A stretch of 64,000 bases of DNA. Source: Cycas panzhihuaensis. Its lineage: Eukaryota > Cycadophyta. The position numbers and the translations under genes were made by a program. Location: contig CM041465.1 of assembly GCA_023213395.1 (NCBI GenBank), positions 179,001,741-179,065,740 of the forward strand. The letters run 5' to 3'. Of the stretch, positions 1 to 11,439 are shown in pieces (position 1 is the first letter of the stretch; every line of letters begins with the position of its first letter). A model generated the notes under the pieces. The model saw only the letters and a program-made list of their open reading frames with translations, made no database searches and was not told where the DNA came from.

Positions 1-780
1 GTTGAGTCTATTGTTATTATTAAGACTATTAAGGCTACTAACTTAGATTGATGGAGGATGTGCTAATTGGCTATTGTTGCTACTGAGTTGGATGTTGATA
101 TGGCTCTTAAGAGATGGTGAGAGAGTTTAAGTATTGAGTTAGATCTTGGTATTGATTAAGCTATTGAGCTTCTCTATTGATAGTCTTGCCTTTTTTGAAT
201 TATGAGCTATAAAGGTAGGGCCTAAGTAAGATGTAAATGTAATCACAAGCTGATGAAGTATGTTCTCTTCTCATAATAAGAGCCTATCAAAGGTTATAAA
301 GTCTATTTTTGAATAGTTATCATATAGTTTAGAGACAAATGAGTTATATTCTATAGGTAAGATACTTATAATGCTAGAGACTAAATCATGGTTTGAAGGT
401 GGCTCATCAAAGATTATTAATTAGTTCTTAATGGTTTGAACTTTAATCAAGTAGTTTATAATATTGCTAGTAAAAGACAATGTAAATAGGTATGATTTAA
501 GGGTTAGGAAATTAGATTCATCATTTCTCTCTTAGAGGGCATAAAGTATGGTCCATGCCTTATGAGATGTTTAGACTGTTTTGATATTTTGGTCTACTTG
601 GTCTTCAATAGCTAAGTGGAGGAAGGATAGGCCAATATTATCCTTAGCTTTAAAGTTAGCTAAGGCTATAGGATCTGGAGAAATTATGATGGTAGAATTG
701 TTGGGATCTTTTATTGGCAAGGTAGGGGTATATCTCCATTGACATAAGCCCAAAAGTCATTCATGATAAGTAAGTTTTTA
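1..780 (-). pseudogene. Decayed Ty1/copia gag fragment
   Basis: Read on the minus strand, this stretch gives broken copia gag. A 60-residue open piece at 571-753 includes DNIGLSFLHLAIEDQV and is followed, after a stop, by TSHKAWTIL. That is the pattern around the 'short helix, then K-AW--L' segment of copia capsid proteins. Further down the strand, pieces resemble the usual 'LP-EY--FV' and 'L-REE' gag stretches, between many stops. The element runs off the left edge, so its LTR and pol are not seen. The assignment rests on motif spacing only, with no alignment run. It is not a working gene. Confidence 0.5.
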
Positions 781-989
781 ATTTGTTTGTTTTCATGGTA
801 TGAAGTTATTAATGCCAGTTAGTTTAATTATATTAGAGACTATAATTTGTGATTTTATATATATTTTTCAAAATTTTTATTTTGTCTTGTATCTTTAAGG
901 TTTTATGCTTGTGAACTAATATACCTAAGGGGCTACTAATCTAGAAGTCTAAGTTTTAAGGGTCTCTAGGAAAATTCTCAGTTACTATC

Positions 990-3900
990 TATTTCCTAGC
1001 TACCGGGAATGGACATGGATGACTCAACTCAGGTAAGTTTAGGTATACTTCTATCTTCACTTTTAACAGTTCTAGAAATGGTTGATTAAGGCACATTACC
1101 CACATTGCATTTCAATTGATTAACTGCATGATCACTATGCATTATTTTCTTAACCATATTACATCTGAACACCTTTTTAGCCCATGACAACTCAGGCTAC
1201 ACATCCCATGGCATTCCATAACCTTCTTCCATGTCTCCACGATGTCCCCAAGTACCTTTGGCTTCTGCAACCCATATCACATCACTCATTGGTGTGACAC
1301 GACCCTTAGCACCTCGCCTAGGTCTAGCCATCGCTCTATATCCATTCTTTTGTCTATTTTTTGGAGTCTTTGACCATTATTTTTCACTTACTATGGTCCT
1401 CCCAGGCTCTATAACCTCTCCTTGCCACCTTAATACTGTAGAATGCTCCCTTAGGGTCTAAGATTCCCCCATTTTGCTAGCCTCTCGGCTCCCATCTTTT
1501 CTTTTTGTCTCCATTTTCACTGCACCATGGTAAACTCCACAGTACCACTGCAAACTTTGCAGTACCACAAAATTTGCTACGATGTGATTATTCATGACAC
1601 TTTTTTAAACTAACCAGAACTAATTTCACATTAATTGTGAAAATTCCAAATGGCAACAAGATGATTCCCACCCAGGGAAAATCCTAATCGATTATTGAGC
1701 TAGGGTTGGATTAAAAAACCCAAAATCCACTTTATCACTCTCTTCTCATTCATTTTTTACTTTTCTCCAAAAAATACCGTGTAATAGATTCCAACTTTGC
1801 TACACCTATCTTACAACATAGCTACTAGCTCTTGCAACTTAGGAAACACAGGTTACAGGTCTGCAATAAGGCTGACTGAAGGAGAATTATGCACCAAACG
1901 TCATACCAAGCTTAAGTCTCATCTTGCTCATAGTTTTTCTCTCCATCTGCTGCACTACAAGGGTTTCCTCTAGTAAACCCCAAGGGATCTTCCTCTTCAC
2001 CTAGTCTGCCAGGTAGATCTACCTCATATCTGCCTTTACCATATATTCTTGGATCAGTTTTCATCTCTCCTTTGAACAACACGAGTGCTCCTTTATTAGT
2101 CCTTCTTATAAAAATATTTTTTCCTTTATTTTTCTATTGTATTGGGAGGCAAACCCTCCCTCTTGTTGGCCTATCCACATCCTTCTCTTAACTTTCTTTG
2201 GGTTTTCCTCAAGGAGGCAATAGAGAAAGAGGTGCACAGAGAGTGAAAGGAGTCTTAGGTAGGGTTCCACACCTAACATGCTTTCTCCTCAAGGGCAACC
2301 CCCTTCTCTCCTTCCTTTTCCCTCTCCATACCTTCCTTGATTATCTGGGAAACTGTTGAGGTAGAGATCTCTAATGGTGGAAGTATATGCAGCTTATTGC
2401 TGCACTTGCAACTAGCCATCAAAGATCTTACACAGACTAGTTTCTAGCCCTATTCCATACCCCTCTAGCTTAAGGATTAGTTCTTGCAGAAACTTGGAAA
2501 AGTTGTGCTTTGTAGCTTTTTCAATATTTGTATCTTTTTAAACCCTTTTATCGCTTTTATCTTCATTCACGAAAATCTATTTTGTGCTTATTACCGAGTT
2601 GATTTACCCCCTCTAACCATTAGCTTGGTGTTTGATCAATGTGTGGAGCATTTTAGATTGGAAGGGTTAGCCATTCTGAGGCTAGTTATTTTTCTCCTTC
2701 TCACCCCCCTTTTTTCCACATCATACAATTGATTGTACATGTAAAAATAAGGAATAGTATTAACATCATATGCTTTTGTTATTCAATATATGCTTGTGAG
2801 TCTATTGTTTCATCTCCCTTGCTTTCAAAAGGGATACAAACATATAGCCATATTTCTTTGCATTTGCTTGCTCCTGTATGCATTTGGCGCCCCTTAGGAA
2901 AGGGCAAGTTTTGATTGTGTAGGTTTCTCATGTTTGGAGTAGGCTAGAATCTTCATCCTAGGTATGCTCCCCAATTTTGCTTAGCAGTTACTTTTGTGAT
3001 ATTCTAAAATCATAAGTGAAATCATTCTATTGTTTCCATTTTCTTTCTTTACGATTTCCTTTTGTTTTGGTTTTAGGGGAAGGTAAGGAAGCCCCCTCTT
3101 CTGCTAGTATTCTTTCTACTACGCCATCCATGGTGAGGAGAAGAGCAATGATTACAAAAGTAGTAAGGGCAGCACTACTCCAACCATCATGTCTCTGGGT
3201 ACATTTCTCTCCCTAGTCTTCCCACTCTTGTCCTTCACTTCCCCCTTTTCTATACCCCTAAATAAAAGGAAAAATAAAGGATTGTGTTGCTTTATGCTCT
3301 ATTGGTTATTTTTGCTTGTCCATCTAGGTCATATAGTGGGAATTTAGTCCACCTATACCAGTAGATGCTTGTTTCTTCTTTTGTTGCACACACCCACTTG
3401 TTTCCTTCCTTCATATAGACCTTCACCCTTACCAAGGCTTAAGCAAGGTGGGTTAGACACTCATGAGTGCACATTATTATCTCCCCCTCACATATCATCA
3501 AGTAGATTTGCATATCTTGCTTGAGCTCTTTGTCTCCCTTAATAACTTGCTTGCTTTCTTTTCCTTACATGTGAAAGAATAAAGAGAGCAAGGCTACATT
3601 TAGGGAAAAAGAGAGAAAAATAATATATTATTTTTATTTCAAAGTTATTTCTTGCGAACACAAGCGCGACACTTTCATCTCACACCTCCTTATCACACCA
3701 TAAGAACAAACATAAGAACAACACACTTTGCCTACCCTTCATACCTAAAACTTCTTTAGGTATGGTGCCTTGACAGTACCTCCTCTTAAGGTTACTTTTC
3801 TTTACTTTCCTAAGTAAGACCTCTTTGGTTCTATTCTTGGGTTTACACTTAGTCTACTAAACCAACCCCTCTCTTGTTTGCTCACGTTGCAAAGCCACTC

Positions 3901-4286
3901 CAGGTTTACACGTGAGTTTCTTTTCCTTCTTGTTAAGGCTTATTTCACTCGTCACCTCTTCATACAAGGAGGTGTTCTCTCACTTTCTTCCTCCCTCCTT
4001 CGGCCATCTAGGATGAGAGGGCTCCATTTTGAGGTTACTCGGGAAACTGAGGAGATCCCTCTTCCACCACTTACTCCAAATTGAGGAGGAGTTACCCGAA
4101 AGGAGTTTGTGTACCATTTGTGGGTCCTCGAACCTATATTTTAATGCATAGATACCCTTAGTGGGTGATCGCTTTCCCTTGTTCTTATAGGTCCATAGTC
4201 ACCAAAACTATTAGTCACTTTGGCTTGATCTTATTCAAGTCTAATGACCTCCTCCTAAAGGTGCGATTCCACTAGTTTCGTCACAG
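990..4286 (+). repeat. Diverged long LTR (LTR-A) of the long-LTR family
   Basis: The left end (TATTTCCTAGCTACCGGGAA) matches the start of the LTR at 5186 and, more weakly, the LTR start of the element at 37661-47813 read on its minus strand (TGTTTCCCAGC...). Landmarks follow in the same order as in the second LTR: GGAATGGA with ACTCAA, an AGGCT-containing block near 2660-2690, AAAAGGGATA near 2828, GGTAAGGAAGCCCC near 3080 and a GGATGAGAGG block near 4010. The right end is uncertain. There is no long reading frame; short open stretches here are chance. Confidence 0.55.
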
Positions 4287-5185
4287 TGCTCACAATTTTG
4301 CTCTTCATTCACTGCACTACAAGGGTTTCCTTGAACAAACCCCAAGGGATCTTTCTCTTCACCTGGTCTGTGAGGTAGATATACCTTAAATCTGCCTTTA
4401 CTAGATATTCTTGGATCAGTTTTCATCTCTCCTTTGAATAACATGAGTGCTCCTTTATTAGTCCTTCTTACAGAAAGTTTTTTTCCTTTATTTTTCCATT
4501 GTGTTAGGAGGCAAACCCTCCCTCTTGTTGGCCTATCCACATCCTCCTCTCAGCTTTCTTTGGGTTTTCCTCAAGGAGGTAGCAAGGAAAGAGGTATATA
4601 GAGAGTGGAAGGAGTCTTAGGCAAGGCTCTGCACCCAACACGCCTTCTTCATAAGGGCAACCCCCTTCTCTCCTTCCCTTTCCCTCTTTATACCTTCCTT
4701 GATTACCTGGGAAACTGTTGAGGTGGAGATCTCTGCTGGTGGAAACATAGGCAGCCTATTACTGTGCTTACAACTAGCCATCAAAGATCTTACATAGCCT
4801 AGTTTCTAGCCCTATACCATACCCCTCTAGGTCAAGGTTTAGTTCTTGCAGAAACTTGTAAAGTTGTGCTTTATAGCTTTTGCAATATTTATAACTTTTG
4901 CAACCCTTTTGCCGCTTTTGTCTTCATTCATAAAATTCTATTTTATGCATGTTGCTGAGTTGTTTTACCCCCTATAACCATTAACTTGGTGTTTGGGTGA
5001 TGCGTAGAGCGTTTTAGATTGGGAGGGTTAGTCATTTCGAGGCTACCTGCTTTTCTTCTTCTCATCCCCTTTTTTCCCACATCACACAATTGATTGTACA
5101 TGAAAAAATAAGGAATGGTATTAATATCATATGCTTTTGTTATTCAATATATGCTTGTGAGTCTATTATTTCATCTCCCTTACTT
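4287..5185 (+). repeat. Partial LTR block duplicating 1926-2825
   Basis: This is a direct repeat of the middle of LTR-A. Both copies share CTGCACTACAAGGGTTTCC, CTTGGATCAGTTTTCATC, TCCTTTATTAGTCCTTCTTA and TATGCTTGTGAGTCTATT, with scattered substitutions and small indels. The block ends exactly where the second LTR begins at 5186, so it is an extra middle-of-LTR piece between two LTRs. It could be a truncated LTR from an older insertion or a segmental duplication. No gene is present. Confidence 0.8.
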
Positions 5186-7921
5186 CTGTTTCCCGACTTC
5201 CAGGAATGGATATGGAGCGGTCGACTCAAGTAAGTGCAGGTATGCTTCTCACCTTGTTGATTGTTTTCTTTTGTGATGAGGATATGCTTGCATATTATGA
5301 TTTCGTGGATGATCTTGTTATCATCTACACTTATCTAGCCTATGACGACTATAACGGGGGCACATTCCCAACGAGTGTGACACCTCGGTGGCCGCGTCAC
5401 TTCTTGCATTCTGCCCTACTCAGCTCAAGACCCATTTGGCTTACATCATCCCCGCCTGTGTTATGATCTACCATCGCTTGGTTGACTTGCCGCACCCTTT
5501 GAGCCCTGTTGTTGTCTCTTGTGGCTTATTTGTTAGCTTGTCTACCTCTGGGCAAGTGTCCCTGCCTCCTACTAGCCTCCTTGGTTACTGGCCCATAGCC
5601 TAAGCTAGTTGTTTGGGCCAGATTTGGCCTTTGGTCCTACACCGCAACAAATTTCATGGTACCGCGAGAATTACGGTAGTACTACGAAGTTTACCGTAGT
5701 ACGACTGTCTCAACTTGTTTTTAAAAAATCTGCTGTGGTAATTCTCGCATTTATTGTAAAACCGCCATGTGTCTTGCAACTTAACTCACCGCCAGCTATG
5801 CCCTAATCGCTCGATTAGGGTTGGGGCTGGGTATTTAAGTCTTTCCTAATTTATTTTAGGGATCTTTTTGCTCATTTTTGGAAGGATTACAAGAAAAAAT
5901 GCCCTGCTCTCTACTGTTCCCAGCTACTCCACCGCTGCTACAGGACCTGCAATCATTCTCTAGTGCCTAGCTCTCTTTTGGTTTGGCTGTGATATCCTCC
6001 CAGCTCCTTGCACACCTTGGAGAGGGTCTCTTTGGAGTTTCCATCATTTCCTTGCCTAGGCAACCACCAAGTAGTCTCAAGTGCAGGCTTTCTCCTTCAG
6101 CCATCTTAGCAGAGGCTCCATACCTGCTGCTCCACAATTCTTTTATAGGTTTCTCAGCCTCTTTCTAGCAGTTCTTGACATAGGCAAATACCTCCTATCT
6201 TCTCTACAGGTATTTGTTGGATTAGGGTCTACTCTTTGTCTAATTTATGCCCAGGTTTGCATGGTTATTCTTAGCTTGTCCTAGCTTGTTTTTGGAGGTA
6301 GTCTCTTACTTTTGTTTTGGATTGTTCTCCTTGTTGTTAGGGCCTTCTTTCCTACATTCCATACCTATGACAGCGGTCAAAAGGGGATAAACAAGGTTTG
6401 GGATAGAGCTGGGTGGATTCTTCACCACCTTCCATAGTCCCTAAGAGGTTTTTACCCTCCAAACCTTCCCTCTTACCCCGTGCTACTCTTGGAAGTGGAA
6501 CAAGGGTTTGATAGGCTATTTCTAGCTGCTAAAATCAGTGTTGGCACTTGTTGCAGCACTGGTTAGAGGGCTCATCTCTTGATTTGGGCAACACACATAA
6601 GCCCCAACTACTAGTCCCTTACTTAACCTCATTCCTAGTGACCCAGTTTGCTTCCCATAGCACTCCGGTTGTTGTGGATCTCCTTGAGCTTTCTTACACC
6701 TCTGATGTCCCAATTTTCAGCTCGCTTTCCAGCCATACCCTCATTGCCTCGTGGCTTCTTGGGGAAAGGTAGGGTTGCTCCTTGCGGGAGGTGGGCCACT
6801 CTGAGGCTTACCGACCTACCACCATTTATTTGGATAGTTTTCTTTACAATTTATTATTGTAATATTAAATGCTAATATATATGTATTGAGGCTTATGCTT
6901 TGCTACATACATACATATGTTGTTAGGGTTCTATCTTGTGTTGCTAGCACCCTTTCTCTGAAAAGGGATATTCTCACTCACTTGCAGGTACGTTGAAGAC
7001 GCAAAGGACTCATTCCTTTCTCTCTCCCTTGCGGGTAAGTGCTTTTATTTATATTTTTGTTTTAACATTTCATTTGCTGCCATTATTTTGTCCTTTTTCC
7101 TTTCTTGGCACTCTAGTGTTGTTTCCAGGGAAGGTAAGGAAGCCCCATGCTTCGTTCTACCGCAAACCTTCTTATTCGCCATGCTTTGTGGAGTGATCTT
7201 GGATACCTCGTGGGAATGCCGCCGCTTCAAACGCATCTCCATTCTGAGTATGTGCTCCCACTCTACTTCATCCCTTTTCTTTTGAAAGGTTTTGTACGGT
7301 AGTAATTAGCTCATTTAAAAGGAAAAAGGAAACCAACTCTATCTTTTGATTTATATTCCGTTTGTTACATTTTTCGCATTATATCTACCATAGGAAAAGG
7401 TCTTAGGAGATTTCCCCTTTTTTACCTTTTCCCCTTCACCTTGCAAACTCCATCCTTGTCTCATTGACTTGTTATACTTGGTTAGTTTACTTGCATGTAT
7501 CATAGCTCTTCCATTTTGATTGTTCCCTTTGTCCTTCCTCGGTTTTTTCCCACCTAGCCAGATAATCGAGAAGATCTCATTCGTAGGTTACTCACCTGCT
7601 TACCCTTTCCTTGTTTCCCTCTACTCTAGGGAAACCCTCGAAGGGTTCTCTCCTTTCCCTTCTAGCCATCCAAGGATGGGAGGATCCTTCCCTTAAGTCT
7701 ACTCAGGCTAATCTTCTGCCTCCTCCCTTCTTGTTTGAGGTGGGGAACCACCTTCAGGTAGTAGGATACCATCCACAGGTCCCGAACTCGTGCTTCAGTG
7801 CACACGGTGCCCTGCATGGTATTTGCCTTACTCGTAGGTTCTTATCTATACTTGATAGTGTCATTGACTGCCCCTTGTCATTCCTACTCAGTTAGGTAGC
7901 TATCCCGTAGATGCACATTCA
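5186..7921 (+). repeat. Long LTR (LTR-B) of plus-strand gypsy-like element
   Basis: It begins TGTTTCCCGACTTCC, matching the LTR start of the element at 37661-47813 (TGTTTCCCAGC on that element's strand). It ends ATTCA, directly before a sequence matching that element's primer-binding site. Its length, about 2.74 kb, compares with about 2.53 kb in the better-preserved element. A TATTTAAG box lies near 5831. The LTR is followed at the expected spacing by a gag fragment of the same family. No TG...CA pair or target duplication could be confirmed because the 3' half of the element is missing. Confidence 0.65.
5831..5838 (+). promoter_or_regulatory. Candidate TATA box of LTR-B
   Basis: TATTTAAG sits within GGCTGGGTATTTAAGTC, about 650 bp into the LTR, where a promoter would be expected in a long plant LTR. 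Only the sequence match supports it. Confidence 0.25.
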
Positions 7922-7941
7922 CTTGCGACCATATTGGGGAT
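7922..7941 (+). other. Decayed primer-binding site
   Basis: CTTGCGACCATATTGGGGAT follows the LTR end directly. It corresponds to TGGCGACCATCTTGGGACC after the 5' LTR of the element at 37661-47813, and the GGGAGCTA downstream is also shared. The tRNA primer was not determined. Confidence 0.5.
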
Positions 7942-8089
7942 ATGCCAGTAAGGGAGCTAGTCTTTGCTCTTTGCTGTTGGTATCGCTACCTCTTTGTGGT
8001 TTTCTCTTACTTTGTTATCTTCATTGGGTAGCCCCCAACGTGCGCCCTTTATTGCCCTTTCTTTCTCTTACAGTGTTGGTTAGCCTTAT

Positions 8090-8452
8090 ATGCGACAGTT
8101 CTCTCATCGCTTACGTGGCTTACCTCCATTGTTAGAAGATCCTGGGTATCGTCCTCTTCCTTCGTCGGATTCCGATTTAACTATGGAGGGATACCCTTCT
8201 GATTGGGCCTCCCACACCTCAACCTCGAGAACTCACAAGTTTCCCCCTTCTATTCCGGGATCCACCCAAGAGGGTGATGATTCTATTTACTACCCGGGTG
8301 ACCAACATCACTTGCTTGATGACCATCCCTCTACTCATATAATAGACGGATCTTTTCCTCTTGAGATTTACCACTCAGTTGGTGATTCTTATGAAGAATG
8401 TATTGAGGGATCTACTTTGTTTGGGTCCCGTCTACCTCTTACAATCATATAG
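8090..8452 (+). pseudogene. N-terminal gag fragment of long-LTR family
   Basis: An open segment of 120 residues is collinear with the start of the gag frame on the minus strand at 44032-45171. Shared pieces in order are RLRGLP, LLED, PSS, MEGYPSDWA, EGDDSIYYP and the acidic stretch after it. It begins about 170 bp after the LTR end, close to the roughly 110 bp in the complete relative. Homology ends near 8450, where AT-rich DNA takes over, so the rest of gag and the protease are lost. The start codon is not secure; the frame may start slightly upstream. Confidence 0.75.
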
Positions 8453-8792
8453 ATACTTTGTATGATCTTATATTCCATTAGCTCTTAGCATATATATCTC
8501 ATCCTAATCTAACTTGTAAACATATTTATACATATGTTTTTCATTATTTTATATTTAACCAACCACATTTGTAATTTATAAAATAGAAAATAATGAAGAT
8601 TTTCATTATGTATACTTGCTTGAAGGAGGGAGAAAATTTTAAATTATCATATCAAATTGAATTGTAAGAGCTAGAATTAAAACAATGTTATAGTGATCAT
8701 TATCTATGATAGATATGTTGTAATATTACATTCTAATATATCATATTCAACATATGAAAAAGTTTAAAATATGCAAGTAAATAAGCCTCTTT

Positions 8793-8840
<48 letters not shown>

Positions 8841-9255
8841 AGGGCATAAAAAATAATTTAAAAATGTTTAGACTAGATAAGTTATATTATGATAAGTAAT
8901 AAAAAGATTATCTATGTGTAACAAATTTATAGACATTAATGTAAAAGTCTATCCACATATAACCTATACTAAGTAAAACTTACATGGCTTTCTAAATGGA
9001 AATTTCAAATTTAACTAACCACATTTTTAATTTATTAAAAAAAAAAAGAGAGAGAATATTTTGATTAGACACTTAAAAAAAAAAAAAAAATAATTTACAT
9101 TATCAAATCAAACTTAACTATAATGATAATAATTGAAAATTTGTTACAATAATTATTATTTCCCATGAATGTGTGCTAATAATATATTACATTCAACAAA
9201 AAGAAATTAAAATAGTCAACTAAACAAGTGTGTGTGTATATATATACACATACAC
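8453..9255. other. AT-rich spacer with microsatellites
   Basis: I see no coding signal. The stretch holds a (GA)n run at 8804-8841, poly-A tracts near 9036 and 9076, and a GT/TA/AC-alternating near-palindrome around 9230-9254. It separates the retrotransposon stump from the 3' end of the methyltransferase gene. Confidence 0.7.
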
Positions 9256-9261
9256 TTTATT
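9256..9261 (-). terminator. Candidate polyadenylation signal (AATAAA)
   Basis: AATAAA on the minus strand lies about 160 nt past the stop codon of the methyltransferase gene, a sensible distance for a plant near-upstream element. No transcript evidence is available. Confidence 0.35.
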
Positions 9262-9421
9262 ACAATAAAAATAAATAAACCAGCGTTTTCAACTTTCTTC
9301 CGTCAAGGACACAACCGGCAACCGACAAAAGGCCCTTCTAACCGACAAACTTTGCGACAAGTAGGACGATAAGAAACAACATCCTCAGGATTTTCTGGTT
9401 TTGTTAACAATAGAAGCAGTT

Positions 9422-10847
9422 TTATTTTCGATTCTCGAGCACGAGAGCGAAATCTGCTTCACGCTCTGATCCCTCATCGTCCTCGCTTGCGCTATTTGCG
9501 ATAATATTTGCATGACCATCAAACAATTCATCCATCATTTCTCCTCGCAAATCAAAATGAAATTTAATCAAACTCTCGACACCTGCTCTAATCGCAACTG
9601 CGTATGTTTTTCCATATTCTTTCCTAATTGCTCGTCTTTTCAGAATCTCCAAACGTAGAATTTTGAAGGAACCCTCTGCATCCACTTCGCTACTTATTTC
9701 TTGTGGGGATGGAATAAATATAGGCAAATTGAACGAATCAACCCTTTCTTCATCTACCGCTCCCTGTTATGCATATTGAAAAACTCAACACAGATTTTTA
9801 ACATAAAAAAGAAAAGAAAAATCGATGATTTACACTAAATTAATTAAATGAAATTCGAGAATGAAACCTGTAATGCCAAATTGGTTAGGGCATGCCCCAG
9901 CGTTTCAAGGAGGAAAGTATGGAAGCCCTGACCCGTCGAAGGATCTGAATCAGAGCTACGACCGATTAATAGCAAAAACATGAGACCTCCAACAACCAAC
10001 TCTTCAGCCCGTGCCCGGAGAAATGCATTGAAGTCCTTTCGAAATTGACGAAGATAAGCTTCTGCAACTGCGGGAGGCACACCCTCGGAGACGCATATTT
10101 TGCCCTTGTTCCACGCCTCGCTGTTCTTGTCTTTGACCTCCGCCGGAACCTGACACACCACACCAGTATTCAATGCATATTTTCATCATATGATGGCCTC
10201 ATCCGAACCCATGATCCGCCACGAATTGCTAAAAGAATGCCACTGGGCATACGTACCTGGGAAAGCCAATGAAGAGCATACGATGAATGAGCCAAATGCA
10301 AAGAATTTGTAGGAAATAGCTGGCCATGGAAGGACCCCGGAACTCCCGCTGCGAAATATGATCTCCTGGTGTCCCCGTCCGCAAGATGATCGATCAAAGA
10401 CGGTAGATCTCTGAAAATGGAATTGAAATCGTTAGAAGGAAGATCGTTAAAAAAAACTTGGATCTGAGGAATAGGAGTATTCTCCTTGCCACACTTTGTT
10501 TCAACGGCCTTCACTATGGCTTCAATGGCCAACAGCGTATTGGGTCCACACGAACAACCAAGGTCCGCAATGCACAACGTTTGAAGGTGCTGGAAAATGT
10601 TGATGCTGGAAATGGATTCTTGAAATATTGGCTTTACCCAAATTAGCCCACTCTTCTGCATTACCATACGCACGATATTAGTCCACTATGACATTGGACA
10701 ATGCAAACATAAAATCAACGATAAAATTAAGCAGAGAACAATTCAAATGATGAACACCTGAATGATAGAAGAATTTCTAGCGTAGCTGTTTTCTCCAATG
10801 CCGTCATTCATATGAAGCACCGTCGCCATCTCGGTCCCGGATTCCAT
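9422..10847 (-). CDS. SABATH-family SAM-dependent carboxyl methyltransferase
   Basis: Four exons (10847-10758, 10655-10257, 10149-9868, 9763-9422) are joined by three GT-AG introns of 102, 107 and 104 bp, all phase 0. They give 370 aa, the usual SABATH length. Enzymes of this family move a methyl group from S-adenosylmethionine to the carboxyl of small acids such as salicylate, jasmonate, indole-acetate or gibberellin, in the cytosol. Seen in order: GENSYARNS (18-26) with the substrate-side Gln30; the SAM loop ADLGCSCGPNT (60-70); FFNDLPSNDF (98-107); GVPGSFHGQLFP (134-145); His159-Trp160 in LHWLS, part of the carboxylate-binding pocket; PPAVAEAYL; and the C-terminal half with RVDSFNLP. The start at 10847 fits family N-termini; an in-frame ATG at 10946 would add 33 unusual residues. 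No break was found, so the gene may be functional. The substrate cannot be told from sequence alone, so no symbol is given. Confidence 0.9.
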
Positions 10848-11439
10848 TACACTCAAATCAAACTTAGTCGTGTTAGAATGATGAAATATCCAAAGCAGAA
10901 ATACCGGAAAGGAAGACCTTATCCAAAACCAGTTTTTAGTGGTCATTTACGTGGTAAACGTGTACCATTTGAGTTCGACGGACATAAAGCATCATATTTT
11001 TGTGTGGTGGAATCGATCAGCACGAAGAAAATTTCAATGGATGAAATTTAATTAGAAGACAATGTAGAGAAGATAGATGGATCCAGCGAACCTCCACAAA
11101 TACAATTTTTATTTTTGAGAGAAATTATCGTAGTTTAATAATAGCGGAAATCGTATAATATAATAATGTATTATTATTATTATTATTATTATTACAGCGC
11201 AACAATGATATTCAATTTCAATAATTTTAATTAAAATAAATTTAAAGTCACTTATCTCTCTCTCTGAATAAAATTTCATTTCAAGTATGTCAATAATATT
11301 TAGATCTTCGTATTTCTTTCTTAGTTGTAATGAATTTGAAATTTATATTGAAAAAAATTGGAAATAGCATATATATATTCTTAAAAATACACACACACAC
11401 ATACATATATACATACATACATCCAAAATCACAATGACC
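10848..11439. other. Upstream region of the methyltransferase gene
   Basis: This should hold the promoter and 5' leader of the minus-strand gene. It is AT-rich, with a (TTA)n run at 11170-11195 and several weak TATA-like stretches, such as TATTATATTATA on the minus strand near 11150. None could be singled out. A 79-codon plus-strand frame at 10812-11051 has no recognisable features and is probably chance. Confidence 0.5.
11170..11195. repeat. (TTA)n microsatellite
   Basis: A run of about eight TTA triplets lies in AT-rich DNA about 320 bp upstream of the methyltransferase start codon. Confidence 0.9.

Noticed and set aside
1231-8135. Many plus-strand frames of 60-95 codons between 1.2 and 8.1 kb
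   Set aside because: They are pyrimidine-rich, hydrophobic chance frames in diverged LTRs and are not conserved between the duplicated LTR copies.
9966-10163. Other minus-strand frames over exon 3 of the methyltransferase
   Set aside because: Out-of-frame shadows of the real exon.
10812-11051. 79-codon plus-strand frame over the 5' end of the methyltransferase gene
   Set aside because: No recognisable motif, and it overlaps exon 1 of a well-supported gene on the other strand. Probably chance.
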